Below are positions 43,264-52,608 of a DNA stretch of 64,000 nt, in pieces. The stretch spans positions 1 through 64,000 of the forward strand of contig JAHBSK010000005.1 of assembly GCA_019639175.1 (NCBI GenBank). Direction: 5' to 3'. This stretch comes from Acidobacteriota bacterium. GTDB lineage: Bacteria; Acidobacteriota; Blastocatellia; Pyrinomonadales; Pyrinomonadaceae. Numbering within the stretch: position 1 is the first letter of the stretch; each line of letters starts with the position of its first letter. The translations under genes were made by a program, and so were the position numbers. Under the pieces are notes generated by a model that ran no database searches, was not told where the DNA came from, and saw only the letters and a list, made by a program, of their open reading frames with translations.

Positions 43264-44571
43264 ATGTCATTTCGCGGTAAGATGTGGACGCTATTGCTCT
43301 CGGCGGTAATTGCCGGATATGTCCTTGTGGGCGGATTGCCGTTCGTCGGGAGCCTGCTGCAAACACAGGCACAGCAGCCGATCAACGACTCCGGCGCCCA
43401 GCTCAGGATATTCGGTGAGGTCCTCCAGCACATACAAAATGATTACGTTGACGAACCGAATCTGGACAAGGTTCGCCTCGGCGCACTGCGCGGACTGGTC
43501 GGCGGACTCGATCCGTATTCGTCCTATCTTACTGCCGATCAGGTAAAGCAGTTCAACGGGCGCGAGGCCACGAACAATGTCGGTGTCGGAGCGGAGTTTT
43601 CTCAGGTTTCACAATATCTTTATGTGCTTTCGGTTCTTAAGGGATCCAATGCCGAAAAGGCCGGTTTGAAAGCCGGAGATGTTGTTGAGTATATCGAGAA
43701 CCGCGCCACTCGCGACATATCGCTTTACGATGCCAAAGAGATGATAGAAGGCGAGCCGGGAACCGAGGTCACGCTTCGCGTCCTCAGGTCTGATTCCAAA
43801 CCGCTAGTCATAAAGGTAAAGCGCGGTGCGCATACGGTTCCCAAGGTCGAAACGCGTATGGAAACCGGAAACGTCGGCGTCATAAAGGTTTTCAGCCTTG
43901 AGGCCGGTGAAGCGGACGATATCAGATCGCAGCTTGAAACCCTCAGCAAAAAAGGCGTTGAGAAGATAGTTCTCGACCTCAGAGGAGTTTCTGCCGGTTC
44001 GTTGGACCAGGCCGTTGAGGTCGCAAATCTTTTTATTCGCGAAGGCGACCTGGCAAGCATAACGGGACGCGATAAGGAAATTTCCAAAGCATTCAAGGCC
44101 GATCCCGGCAAACATCTTTTCGACGGCAAGGTCGCTGTTCTGATCGATTTCAGCACCGCCGGAGCCGCAGAGGCAGTGGCGGCGGCGATCCTTGAAAACA
44201 AACGCGGCGAAGTTGTCGGTGAAAGAAGCTTTGGCGCCGGAACGGCTCAAAAACTGTTCCCGCTTCGCGGCGGCGATGCTTTGCTTCTAACAGTTGAAAG
44301 ATGGTCGTCCCCGACCGGTAAACCGTTCCTCGGCGATGATCGCGATTCCATGGGCGTCAAACCTTCGGTCGAGGTAAAGCGTCCCGATACGCCTGAACCG
44401 ATCGAGGTCGAAGAATTGATCGAACAGAAAGAGGATGAAGCCGAAAATCCTCAGCCATCGCCGACACCTGCTCCGTCGCCGACGCCAAAGGCTCCGGCTG
44501 AAGACATTCAGTTGAAAAAGGCGTTGGAGATACTGAACGCCGGTTCGACAGCGGCGAAAGCGGCAGCTTAG
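43264..44571 (+). CDS. S41 (CtpA-like) family protein without its catalytic serine and lysine
   Basis: 435 residues. N-terminal membrane segment, a PDZ domain (about 105-190, with GLKAGDVVEYIENRAT), then an S41 core. In active CtpA the pair is Ser in a TASASE-type motif and Lys 25 residues on in FGKG. Here the aligned residues are Gly300 (STAGAAE) and Ala325 (SFGAGTAQ), so both catalytic residues are missing. LDLRG and the rest of the fold are kept. Likely a non-proteolytic PDZ scaffold. A Pro-rich tail (PSPTPAPSPTPK) is added. Confidence 0.88.
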   Translation: MSFRGKMWTLLLSAVIAGYVLVGGLPFVGSLLQTQAQQPINDSGAQLRIFGEVLQHIQNDYVDEPNLDKVRLGALRGLVGGLDPYSSYLTADQVKQFNGREATNNVGVGAEFSQVSQYLYVLSVLKGSNAEKAGLKAGDVVEYIENRATRDISLYDAKEMIEGEPGTEVTLRVLRSDSKPLVIKVKRGAHTVPKVETRMETGNVGVIKVFSLEAGEADDIRSQLETLSKKGVEKIVLDLRGVSAGSLDQAVEVANLFIREGDLASITGRDKEISKAFKADPGKHLFDGKVAVLIDFSTAGAAEAVAAAILENKRGEVVGERSFGAGTAQKLFPLRGGDALLLTVERWSSPTGKPFLGDDRDSMGVKPSVEVKRPDTPEPIEVEELIEQKEDEAENPQPSPTPAPSPTPKAPAEDIQLKKALEILNAGSTAAKAAA

Positions 44572-44597
44572 CATTTATGACCTATACGTTTTTCAAA

Positions 44598-44624
44598 GGG
44601 GCCTGTTCAAAGCAGGCCTCTTTT
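44598..44624 (+). terminator. rho-independent terminator
   Basis: GGGGCCTG pairs with CAGGCCTC around a 7-base loop (TTCAAAG), followed by TTTTG. Ends the S41-family gene, 27 bases after its stop. Confidence 0.8.
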
Positions 44625-44692
44625 GTTTGACACCACATTCTCTTATTTAAGTGTTGTCGGAAAACGCGTTTCCCTGTTAAAATCGGTTTCGG

Positions 44693-45145
44693 ATGAATCA
44701 GCACTTTGTCGATATTCGCCCCCTGAATGAGACCGACCTGAATGAATGGTTGCGGCTCCGCAAGATACTGTGGGACAGAACGCCCGAGGATGAACACCAG
44801 GCCGAGATGGTGGACATAGTCGAACACCCCGATTCGCAGCAGGTTTTCGTGGCGGAACATGAAGGCCGCCTTGTCGGTTTTCTGGAGGCGAGTATCAGGC
44901 CTTTTGTCGAAGACTGCGTTTCCGACAATGTCGGCTATCTGGAAGGCTGGTTCGTCGAGGCCGATTTCAGAAATCAGGGCATTGGCCGCGAACTGGTCGC
45001 ATCGGCGGAAAATTGGGCCAGACAAAAAGGGCTGACCGAAATGGCATCGGACGCCGAGATCGGCAACGAAACCAGTCTGGCCGCACACCGCAGCCTGGGT
45101 TATGCTGAAACCTCACGGCTGGTTCATCTGCGAAAAGAGATCTGA
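44693..45145 (+). CDS. GNAT acetyltransferase, AAC(6')-like
   Basis: 150 residues. GNAT fold with the acetyl-CoA loop FRNQGIGRELV, and the pattern YLEGWFVEADF, then EMASDAEIGNETSLAAHRSLGY, which is close to the AAC(6')-I group of aminoglycoside 6'-N-acetyltransferases, usually 145-155 residues. I infer membership by pattern; chromosomal relatives often have other substrates. It begins with no clear -35/-10 and follows the terminator. Confidence 0.8.
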   Translation: MNQHFVDIRPLNETDLNEWLRLRKILWDRTPEDEHQAEMVDIVEHPDSQQVFVAEHEGRLVGFLEASIRPFVEDCVSDNVGYLEGWFVEADFRNQGIGRELVASAENWARQKGLTEMASDAEIGNETSLAAHRSLGYAETSRLVHLRKEI

Positions 45146-45176
45146 CCGGGTCGCCCGCACCTGTTAATGATCGAAA

Positions 45177-46133
45177 ATGAATTGCCTCAGATCATTATTT
45201 CTTTTGCTGACCGGCCTTTTCATCGGCCTGTCACAGGTGAGCGCCCAATCCACTGACCAGCGTTACCCGACACCGATCACGACCGACACAATTACAGGAT
45301 CAATTTCAGCACGTGCCATCGGCGATTCGCGCAAGACTGAATATTTTTACGCATTTGAAGGCAGACAGGGCGATATTTTCATAAATGTCGTCTATGAAAA
45401 TCTCAATGGCGATATTGATGTCTTTGTCGTTGACGGCCTGCGTCTGATGACACGCATCGTCGCTCTTGCAGATCACGGCATAACCGAAACCGGCCGCGTT
45501 ATTTACCTCCGCAAACCGGAAAAGCTGCTGCTGCGGGTAAGCGGACGCACACCAGATGATGATCCGGCAAAGTTCACGATCAAATTTGCGGGAAGTTTTC
45601 TCGCCGCTTCCGAGGATGAGTATAAGAATATCCCGGAACTTCCAAAGGTATCGGTTCCCGCTGCCGTGCCGGAAAGAGCGGCTGAAACTGCGGAAAACGT
45701 AGAAAGATCATCTGAGCCGAAACTTGAGGTTGTGATCGAGGAATCAGTTCCGGCTAAAACTGATGACCGATCCGCCGCGACGCCGGAAAGGGAAATGAGT
45801 GTCGATAAACCGGCGGAAAATGAGAAACTTGTCCGGCCTACGCCGCCGCAGAGGCGTTCCACCGCATCCAGACAGCGACGGGCAACGAGTACCGAAACTC
45901 AGCCAAAGCCGGAACCTGAGGCCGCACAGCCTGAATCGCCGCCACCGCCAAAGGAAGAACCGCCTGCCGAGCAAAAGCTGGTTGTTATTTTTCGAGACGG
46001 AGCAAAAGTGGACGTGCCGATGAATGATGTGCTGCGTTTTTCAATGGACAGCGGAACGCTTGTCATCGTTCAAAAGAACGGCCGCATCAGGCGGTTTCAG
46101 ATGAAGGACATATCCAAGTTTTCCGTCGAATGA
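45177..46133 (+). CDS. exported protein with PPC-like domain and proline-rich linker
   Basis: 318 residues. Signal peptide (FLLLTGLFIGLSQVSAQ), a beta-rich domain (about 30-140, with GDIFINVVYENLNGDIDVFV and KLLLRVSG) resembling bacterial pre-peptidase C-terminal domains, a long linker rich in Pro, Glu, Lys, Ala, and a small C-terminal domain (VIFRDGAKVDVPMNDVLRFS). Possible role as a periplasmic or surface protein. Unrecognised family. The stop lies six bases before that of the convergent TPR gene. Confidence 0.7.
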   Translation: MNCLRSLFLLLTGLFIGLSQVSAQSTDQRYPTPITTDTITGSISARAIGDSRKTEYFYAFEGRQGDIFINVVYENLNGDIDVFVVDGLRLMTRIVALADHGITETGRVIYLRKPEKLLLRVSGRTPDDDPAKFTIKFAGSFLAASEDEYKNIPELPKVSVPAAVPERAAETAENVERSSEPKLEVVIEESVPAKTDDRSAATPEREMSVDKPAENEKLVRPTPPQRRSTASRQRRATSTETQPKPEPEAAQPESPPPPKEEPPAEQKLVVIFRDGAKVDVPMNDVLRFSMDSGTLVIVQKNGRIRRFQMKDISKFSVE

Positions 46134-46138
46134 ACGGT

Positions 46139-46804
46139 TCAGGATTCGATGTTTTGCCGTAGCCTTGTGATCAGCGGATTTGCCGGATTTGCCTCTTCGA
46201 GCCTTTTCAGTGCCTCGGACGCCTTTTCTTTCTCGCCCTTTCGTGACAGGGCAATGCCAAGATAATAAAGCGATGCTTCGTGTTTAGGATCGGCCTTGAG
46301 GACCGTTTCGACCTCGACGATCGCGGCATCGTAATCAGGCGGATCGGCCTCGATAAGCGAACCGGCAAGGTCGGCACGAGCGTTATTGTCATCGGGTGTC
46401 AGCGACAGAACCTTTCGGTATTGCTCGACGGCCTCTTTGAACATCCGCGCGTCAAAATAGGCATTTGCCAGGACAAGGTTGCCCTGTCTGTCCTCAGGAC
46501 GAACGGCCAGCCCGCGTTTGTAGAACTCGACGGCCTCGGCAAAGCGCCCTATCTGGGCGTACATATCGCCGGTTCGCATCTGTACGGCAAAATTTTTCGG
46601 TTCATTCTGTGCCTGATCCAGAACTTCCTGAATATCGGCTTCGGGCATATTCCCGCCATTGGCGATCCCATTGAACGGCACAGTTCCGCTGCCCGCCGGA
46701 GCGGCGGAGAGAGATGATGTGCGGTTGATGCTGTTCGCCCCCCAAAAACCGAGGAAAAGGCCAACGACCAAACCTGCGATACCAAAAACCAGAGGCTTTT
46801 GCAT
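46139..46804 (-). CDS. membrane-anchored TPR protein, cytochrome c biogenesis context
   Basis: 221 residues. N-terminal membrane anchor (VFGIAGLVVGLFLGFWG), then three or more TPRs (DMYAQIGRFAEAVEFYKRGL, NAYFDARMFKEAVEQYRKVL, similar to NrfG/CcmI-type). It lies on the same strand, 27 bases after ccsA and resB, and may help assemble cytochromes, though generic TPR proteins are common. Confidence 0.75.
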   Translation of the reverse strand: MQKPLVFGIAGLVVGLFLGFWGANSINRTSSLSAAPAGSGTVPFNGIANGGNMPEADIQEVLDQAQNEPKNFAVQMRTGDMYAQIGRFAEAVEFYKRGLAVRPEDRQGNLVLANAYFDARMFKEAVEQYRKVLSLTPDDNNARADLAGSLIEADPPDYDAAIVEVETVLKADPKHEASLYYLGIALSRKGEKEKASEALKRLEEANPANPLITRLRQNIES

Positions 46805-46830
46805 AGATCAGATCCTACAGAAAAAATACT

Positions 46831-48429
46831 CTAAGCGTAGCTGTGAAGTCCCGGCAGCAAATAACTGACGCCGAGATATGTAAAGATCACCAAAAGAAAT
46901 CCCAGTATCGCAAAATAGGCAGAGCTGCGTCCTTTCCATCCGCGAGATATTCTTGTATGCAGAAACGCCGCATAGGTCAGCCACGCGACCAATGCTCCCG
47001 TTTCCTTAGAATCAAATCCCCACGGCCTGCCCCACGATTCATTTGCCCAAATTGCTCCGGTTATCAGCAGCATCGCCAGTCCTGCAAAGGCAAGGCAGGC
47101 AGTCTTATACATCAGGTCGTCCAGAGATTCCAGACTCGGCAATCTTTCTATAAGCTGATCTGTTCTGAATGCGAACAGAAGGCAGAAAAAAGTCCCTGCC
47201 AGAGCGGTTATCAGTCCTGCAAGTTCGACCGGGTTCGTGTTCAGGCTCAGATACAGATCTTTTCCGTTTGCCTGAATATAACTTCTGCCCATTTGGTCAA
47301 GCTGTATCGGAGAGATCGCATTGTATTCGGCGGCGGTCAGGTTTTGCTTTTCTGCTAAAGCTCTGCCGGCAACGATGTATTGATCCTTGTCTGCTTCAAG
47401 CTGTGTCTGAAGCCGCGGCAGGACATTGTCGTTCGACCGCATCCCGGAGACCATGAACATCACGCAGGCGATCTGAGCGACCAACGCAAGTTTCAGCAGA
47501 ATATGGCCCGCTTTTTTTGCGGCCTCATTCTGTTTGTAAATATATAAAAGAAAGCTGATTATGACCGCAACCGAAAGCACCGCCGCAGCGACCATTACAG
47601 GCCCGGTGTAGGGCAGTTCCAGCCTGAACGGAGCAGAGAATGGCTTTCCTCCTGACGCATTCGGCAGGAACAGCCCGGCTCTATATACTCCTTCCGTCAG
47701 CACGGAAAATTTGCTCACCGTCGCTATCACCGAAAGAGTGAAGACGCTTGACCATATCGCCATTGATTCAACCTTGACGCGATCTTTCAGCAAATAGATG
47801 ACCGCTATCGCAAAACACACGAGCGCGACACCGTAGCTGAGCGACGCGACACCGACGTGTATCGGGCGCCAATATGAATCAAGCACCGGAGGCAGGTCGA
47901 TGAACTCGTCGCCGATAAAACGCGCCAGCGTCAGGATCAGTGCGGCAAGCGGCAGCGTGAATGAACTGAGAACCTGGAAATGCCGCTTTCTGGCAAGCAG
48001 CAATGTCGCTATGCCCGCGCCAAAAGCGAATGCAAGACTGAGGTCATAAAGATTGGCGAACGGGACATATCTGAATATCCAAGGCGTTTCTTCGCTCCCG
48101 CCGGCACGCAGCATCTGTATCTCGCGTTCATACGCCGCGACCCATCGGACCATCCAACTGGAAAGGTTGAAAAAGACGCCCAATGCCGCGCCCCAAAGCC
48201 CGATCTTTCGTGCCATTTCCGAAGGGGCATAGAGATTGGTGATCTGAAACAGGGCCGCGAGAATATAACACGCCAGAGCGATCATCATCAGCGAACCGTC
48301 CGACATGAACCGTTCGCCCATCTGCAATTTGGCCGCGAGCATCAGCAGCGAGCCTCCGACAGCAGCGATCGCCGGAATATAAGAAAGCCACGGCCTGCCT
48401 ATCTCAGAATCGTATATCTCCTTTGCCAT
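46831..48429 (-). CDS. ccsA: cytochrome c biogenesis protein CcsA (System II heme-handling protein)
   Basis: 532 residues, many membrane segments. The tryptophan-rich heme motif reads ESWGRPWGFDSKETGALVAW (about 465-485), and heme-ligand histidines are likely in the PIHVGVASLSYGVAL and AFLHTRISRGWKG regions. The N-terminal half adds segments beyond the usual 390-residue form. With ResB it moves heme to the outside and attaches it to CxxCH of apocytochromes. Adjacent to resB. Confidence 0.93.
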   Translation of the reverse strand: MAKEIYDSEIGRPWLSYIPAIAAVGGSLLMLAAKLQMGERFMSDGSLMMIALACYILAALFQITNLYAPSEMARKIGLWGAALGVFFNLSSWMVRWVAAYEREIQMLRAGGSEETPWIFRYVPFANLYDLSLAFAFGAGIATLLLARKRHFQVLSSFTLPLAALILTLARFIGDEFIDLPPVLDSYWRPIHVGVASLSYGVALVCFAIAVIYLLKDRVKVESMAIWSSVFTLSVIATVSKFSVLTEGVYRAGLFLPNASGGKPFSAPFRLELPYTGPVMVAAAVLSVAVIISFLLYIYKQNEAAKKAGHILLKLALVAQIACVMFMVSGMRSNDNVLPRLQTQLEADKDQYIVAGRALAEKQNLTAAEYNAISPIQLDQMGRSYIQANGKDLYLSLNTNPVELAGLITALAGTFFCLLFAFRTDQLIERLPSLESLDDLMYKTACLAFAGLAMLLITGAIWANESWGRPWGFDSKETGALVAWLTYAAFLHTRISRGWKGRSSAYFAILGFLLVIFTYLGVSYLLPGLHSYA

Positions 48430-48462
48430 TTTTATACCTCTAAAAAACTGTGAGGCCGCAGG

Positions 48463-50046
48463 TCAATTCTGACCGTCAGCCGAGCCTTTTCCTTTGTCCC
48501 GAAGCGTCGCCGCCATCTTCGCAAATTTATCCTGAAATGCCGAATGATTGCGGTTAGTGTCTCCGGCCAGAACGACCTCGTATTTGCCGTCAGGCGTCTT
48601 TTCCACCAATGCCCACACACGGCGATGCGAAAAGAAAAAGACAAATCCAAGTGCCGCTATCAGCCCAAAACCGCCGAAATACCATGCGATGAAAGCACCG
48701 CTGTATGGATCGTATTTTATCGACAGGACATGTGCGAAAGGCACTTTTTCAAAATCCGCCAGCCGCCATTTATAGCCCGCCTTTGGAGCGCCGACCGGAA
48801 TGTTCTCGGCAACGCTGCCCTGAAATGCATATACGCGAATGCGTTCGCCGCCCGGCGGAACCACGCTCAGAACCGCGACTGGATTGTTATAGTCGCCCGA
48901 TCGTGTATCGGGATTTCCGTCGGCATTGAACGCGAAATCGGGGAGGAATTCGTCATATTCGACCAGCGTGCCGTCCGCCAATGTCCCGGAGCCGCGCCGC
49001 GGTATCTCTATTTTCTGCGTTGATCCGTCTGTTTGCGATTCGATCTCTAACTCTATACTCCGGGCGCTCCCTATTCTCGACGCTTCCGCCTGAAAAAAAC
49101 GATAACCGCGATAGCTGAACGGATTGTTCATGCTGACATCAGCCACGCTAACGCCATATTCAGGATCGGTGATCCGTAGCTGTGTCCGCCAGTCAAGCGT
49201 GTTCGTGACCGAAATGGAACCGCGCGGATCGATCAGCTTTTGCTGAATATCCGTGCATTCAAGCGTAAAGGGAAGCTGGACGTTATACTTTTCGCGTTTA
49301 TCCAGGTCTATGCGGATCATCTGTATCTGATCCGAAATATCTCCGGGTATCATGCGGACATCGGCGTCGAATCCCCATTGATTCGCGACAAAATGTCCGA
49401 GAAAGAGTGTGAGCAGGGCAACGTGCACCAGATAAGCACCGATCCGGTTCCATTTTCCGCGGTCGCCAAAAACGGTTCTCGCCCGAACCTCCTCGATCTT
49501 TGAGAAATCCTTTTTTCCGTCCTCATCAACCCCGTAGGAACGTATGTTGTCATCGGTCGCGACGGGAGCGTAGCCGTTCTCACGAAAAACGTCTTCGACC
49601 AGTTTTGTGACGGCTTCCTCATCGTCGGAATCTATTGAGATGACCGTATTTTCCTTCTGCCCGAGCAGCCACGGACGTGTGGCTGTCTTTTTCGGCGACG
49701 CAATATAGCTCCATGCCGAAGGAAAACGGTCTATCGACGCAAGAACGATGTTCAGCGACAGCACCAGCAGGATGGCGTTGAAATACCAACTGTGATAAAT
49801 ATCGAACAACCCGAGATAGCCGTAAACGACCCGTTCGGCAGGTGTAAGAGAAGCATAATAGGAATCAAAACCTGTGACGTTCTGCTGGATGACGATCATG
49901 CCGATCATCGACAGGACGACAAGCACGCATAAAAGCGTCACGCCAAAGCGAACCGAACTCAGAAAATTGATGAAGCGGTTGATCAACGGCACCGAACGGC
50001 GCTCGGCGCGGTCTTTTCCTCTGATTGTTTCCTCGGCCACGGACAT
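48463..50046 (-). CDS. resB: cytochrome c biogenesis protein ResB (Ccs1)
   Basis: 527 residues. Membrane segments near the N-terminus (SVRFGVTLLCVLVVLSMIGM), a further pair at about residues 80-105 and 210-230, a large periplasmic domain and a final segment before FFFSHRRVWAL. Partner of CcsA in System II. Upstream of ccsA on the same strand with 33 bases between, so the genes are co-transcribed. Confidence 0.92.
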   Translation of the reverse strand: MSVAEETIRGKDRAERRSVPLINRFINFLSSVRFGVTLLCVLVVLSMIGMIVIQQNVTGFDSYYASLTPAERVVYGYLGLFDIYHSWYFNAILLVLSLNIVLASIDRFPSAWSYIASPKKTATRPWLLGQKENTVISIDSDDEEAVTKLVEDVFRENGYAPVATDDNIRSYGVDEDGKKDFSKIEEVRARTVFGDRGKWNRIGAYLVHVALLTLFLGHFVANQWGFDADVRMIPGDISDQIQMIRIDLDKREKYNVQLPFTLECTDIQQKLIDPRGSISVTNTLDWRTQLRITDPEYGVSVADVSMNNPFSYRGYRFFQAEASRIGSARSIELEIESQTDGSTQKIEIPRRGSGTLADGTLVEYDEFLPDFAFNADGNPDTRSGDYNNPVAVLSVVPPGGERIRVYAFQGSVAENIPVGAPKAGYKWRLADFEKVPFAHVLSIKYDPYSGAFIAWYFGGFGLIAALGFVFFFSHRRVWALVEKTPDGKYEVVLAGDTNRNHSAFQDKFAKMAATLRDKGKGSADGQN

Positions 50047-50199
50047 TTTATATGCGGATATACTCTAAAAATAATATCCTAGCGGGCGGTGTTTGTCACC
50101 CGTCGATAGATTAGGCATACTTCTCAAAATTAGAAGCGGCGTTGCCCCTTACCGACTTGGAAATTGCCTGAGATAAAGGTATTCTTGGACTATCTGACA

Positions 50200-51102
50200 A
50201 TGCAGGCTGTCACAACCGAACAAGAGAATACATCAGCTTTGAGCGCCCGCGGGCGCCTTGAGGCATTTATTGAGCTTACCAAACCGCGAATAGCATTTCT
50301 GCTGGTGCTGACCTCAGCCGCCGGATATTATGCCGGTTCGATAGGAACTTTCGACACGCTTCTTTTCGTTCACTCGATGCTGGGCATAACGCTGCTTGCT
50401 TTCGGCGTTGCCACATTGAACCAATGGTATGAACGAGCGATCGACCCGCTGATGGAGCGAACGGCAGGCAGGCCGATACCGGCCGGAAAGGTAACGCCGA
50501 CCGAAGCTCTTGTTTTCGGCATCAGCCAATGTCTGGTTGCGGAACTGTATCTTTTATTCTTTGTGAACATTTTGACAGCGGCCCTCGGACTTACTGTCAT
50601 CGCCGGCTATGTGCTTGTTTATACTCCGCTGAAAACGAAGACATCGGCTTCGACCGCGATCGGAGCTTTTCCGGGAGCGATGCCGCCGCTGATGGGATGG
50701 ACGGCCGCGACCAATGAGATAACGCTCGGAGCCTGGGCTTTATTCGCCGTTCAGTTTTTGTGGCAGTTTCCGCATTTTCTGGCTATCGCCTGGCTTTACC
50801 GCGAACAATACGCAAAAGCGGGTATTCTTATGCTGCCGGTCGTTGAACCGGACGGACGCCTGACGGCCCGACAGATCGTATTGTTCACGCTGATGCTGGT
50901 TCCGGTCAGCCTCGGGCCGTTCTTTTTGGGATTTGCGGGAATATATTTTCTGATCGGATCAGTGTTGTTGGGGATATGGTTCCTGTTTGAAAGCGTCAAA
51001 ATGGCACGGTCAAAAACGGACAAGGCGGCAAGAAAGCTTTTGCTCGTCTCTGTAATATATCTGCCGCTGTATTTTCTTCTGATGGTTATCGACAAGATCT
51101 AG
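50200..51102 (+). CDS. ctaB: protoheme IX farnesyltransferase (heme O synthase)
   Basis: 300 residues from the ATG at 50200 (a TTG at 50164 is less likely). UbiA-type prenyltransferase: NQWYERAIDPLMERTAGRPI is the first Asp-rich motif (N-x-x-x-D pattern), and the second lies in YVLVYTPLKTKTSASTAIG. About nine membrane segments. It farnesylates heme b to heme O for terminal oxidases. First of three genes (ctaB, oxidase III, DUF420). Confidence 0.93.
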   Translation: MQAVTTEQENTSALSARGRLEAFIELTKPRIAFLLVLTSAAGYYAGSIGTFDTLLFVHSMLGITLLAFGVATLNQWYERAIDPLMERTAGRPIPAGKVTPTEALVFGISQCLVAELYLLFFVNILTAALGLTVIAGYVLVYTPLKTKTSASTAIGAFPGAMPPLMGWTAATNEITLGAWALFAVQFLWQFPHFLAIAWLYREQYAKAGILMLPVVEPDGRLTARQIVLFTLMLVPVSLGPFFLGFAGIYFLIGSVLLGIWFLFESVKMARSKTDKAARKLLLVSVIYLPLYFLLMVIDKI

Positions 51103-51104
51103 CC

Positions 51105-51809
51105 ATGGCCACTGAATCCGTAAATACCATTGACATAGCAGTTCGGGAACGGCCGATCGTTTCGCCCGGAGGCGGAGATCCGACGACCGGCCCGGGAAAA
51201 AGAGGCCCGCGCGAACCGGAACCGTTCGATGATATGGATGACAACGAGAACGCCTTTCGCGATAAATCAAAGATCATAACGCTTTTTCTGCTGCTTGTGG
51301 TGTTGATGACCTTTGGCGGGTTGATCGGTGCTTATGTCGTCATTGCCACCAACGACGTTTTGGAATGGCAGCCATTTTCTCTTCCTATACCTGTTTGGAT
51401 AAGCACAGCTTTGATAATAGCAAGCAGCGTCACTTACGAATTTGCAAAACGCGGCGTCATCGCCTCGAATACCGCCGCAACCCGCCGGTATATGATCGCA
51501 ACCTCGGCGCTTGGCGGAATGTTCATTTCGTCGCAGTTGATGGCGTGGCTCGTTCTGGTCAATCGCGGGTTTTACCTCAGCGGAAACCCGTATTCAGGCT
51601 TTTTCTACATTCTTACGGCAATTCACGCCGTTCATGTGCTGGGCGGGATCATCGCCCTCGGCACTATTACGCTGAGAACCTGGAACGCGACCGCCGACCT
51701 GGACGAATACTTTTACAGAAAAGCCCTTGCCATATCTGTCGGGATGTATTGGCATTTCATGGGCCTGCTTTGGATCGCCCTTTTTCTTCTTCTCGGCTTT
51801 TGGAAATAG
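51105..51809 (+). CDS. heme-copper oxidase subunit III
   Basis: 234 residues, seven or so membrane segments. The segment GNPYSGFFYILTAIHAVHVLGG and the C-terminal VGMYWHFMGLLWIALFLLLG are the subunit III signature. The N-terminus is a longer, charged tail of about 55 residues before the first membrane segment. It starts two bases after ctaB. Subunits I and II are not in the window. Confidence 0.92.
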   Translation: MATESVNTIDIAVRERPIVSPGGGDPTTGPGKRGPREPEPFDDMDDNENAFRDKSKIITLFLLLVVLMTFGGLIGAYVVIATNDVLEWQPFSLPIPVWISTALIIASSVTYEFAKRGVIASNTAATRRYMIATSALGGMFISSQLMAWLVLVNRGFYLSGNPYSGFFYILTAIHAVHVLGGIIALGTITLRTWNATADLDEYFYRKALAISVGMYWHFMGLLWIALFLLLGFWK

Positions 51810-51815
51810 AACAAA

Positions 51816-52262
51816 ATGGAGTTTTTGCCTGTTTTCCCCCATCTTAATGCGACCCTGAACGGTATCAGCGCCATTTTCCTGATGACGGGCTTTTATTTTA
51901 TCCGCACAAAGCGGATCTCGGCCCATCGGGCCTGTATGCTGACCGCATCAACTCTTTCCGCCCTGTTTCTGGTGTCATATTTGACGCATCATGCGCTGAG
52001 AACTTACTATTTCGGGCTTGGGCCGACCCGTTTTGAAGGCGAGGGGCTGGCTCGCCCCATTTATTTCACGATACTTTTGTCACACACCGTTCTCGCTGCC
52101 GTTGTAGGCCCTTTTGTTCTCCTTACGCTCTGGCGGGCGTTAAAAGGCAATTATGAACGCCATAAACGCATTGCCCGCTATGTTTTTCCCGTATGGCTCT
52201 ATGTTGCGCTGACCGGTGTGGCGGTATATCTGATGCTCTACCAGCTTTTTCCGGCAAAATAG
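51816..52262 (+). CDS. DUF420 membrane protein (CtaM-like)
   Basis: 148 residues, four membrane segments: PHLNATLNGISAIFLMTGFY, HRACMLTASTLSALFLVSYL, the HTVLAAVVGPFVLLTL part and the final VWLYVALTGVAVYLML. Three histidines in the HRA and LTHH regions are family residues. DUF420/CtaM proteins are required for oxidase maturation in some Firmicutes. The position after oxidase subunit III supports the same role. Confidence 0.85.
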   Translation: MEFLPVFPHLNATLNGISAIFLMTGFYFIRTKRISAHRACMLTASTLSALFLVSYLTHHALRTYYFGLGPTRFEGEGLARPIYFTILLSHTVLAAVVGPFVLLTLWRALKGNYERHKRIARYVFPVWLYVALTGVAVYLMLYQLFPAK

Positions 52263-52281
52263 GAAATTTTGATAAAAGACG

Positions 52282-52310
52282 TTGATTTACGGCATAGAAT
52301 GTGCTACATT
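52282..52310 (+). promoter_or_regulatory. sigma-70 type promoter before the c-di-AMP riboswitch
   Basis: TTGATT (52282-52287), 17 bases, TACATT (52305-52310). The start site would fall around 52317, just before the riboswitch. Confidence 0.6.
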
Positions 52311-52329
52311 CTGTACGTTGAAAAGTTGA

Positions 52330-52473
52330 TCACCGAAAGCAGTCGTGTCCTGAACGCTCCTGCTGCGGGGGAACCAAAGTAATGTTGAATTACATCATTA
52401 CAGGGGCGAAGCGACAATAGCCGCGGGGATAATCTTTCGTTCCTAGCCCGTCAGCTAACCTCGTAGGTGTGGC
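52330..52473 (+). ncRNA. c-di-AMP (ydaO-yuaA) riboswitch
   Basis: The signature is clear at both ends: GCGGGGGAACCAAAG near 52365-52380, AGGGGCGAAGCG near 52402-52413, and AGCCCGTCAGCTAACCTCGT near 52445-52464. Length about 145 bases. Such riboswitches bind cyclic di-AMP and usually turn the downstream gene off. A strong terminator lies 105 bases further on, before ddl. Ends are approximate. A scan with Rfam RF00379 would confirm it. Confidence 0.88.
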
Positions 52474-52578
52474 AAAGAAGTTACTGCAACAAAACTTGTT
52501 AGTTGCTATTTGTGTGTGCTTCGCGCTCTGCTTTTTCAACATGTCCAGCAGACATCCGGTCTTCTCAAAGGGAAAGAT

Positions 52579-52608
52579 CCCGCGAAACGCTTCGCGGGGT
52601 TTTTCTTT
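52579..52608 (+). terminator. terminator between the c-di-AMP riboswitch and ddl
   Basis: CCCGCGAA pairs with TTCGCGGG around ACGC, followed by GTTTTTCTTT. Position makes it a candidate for the riboswitch's regulated (conditional) terminator, although it lies more than 100 bases past the aptamer. Confidence 0.85.
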
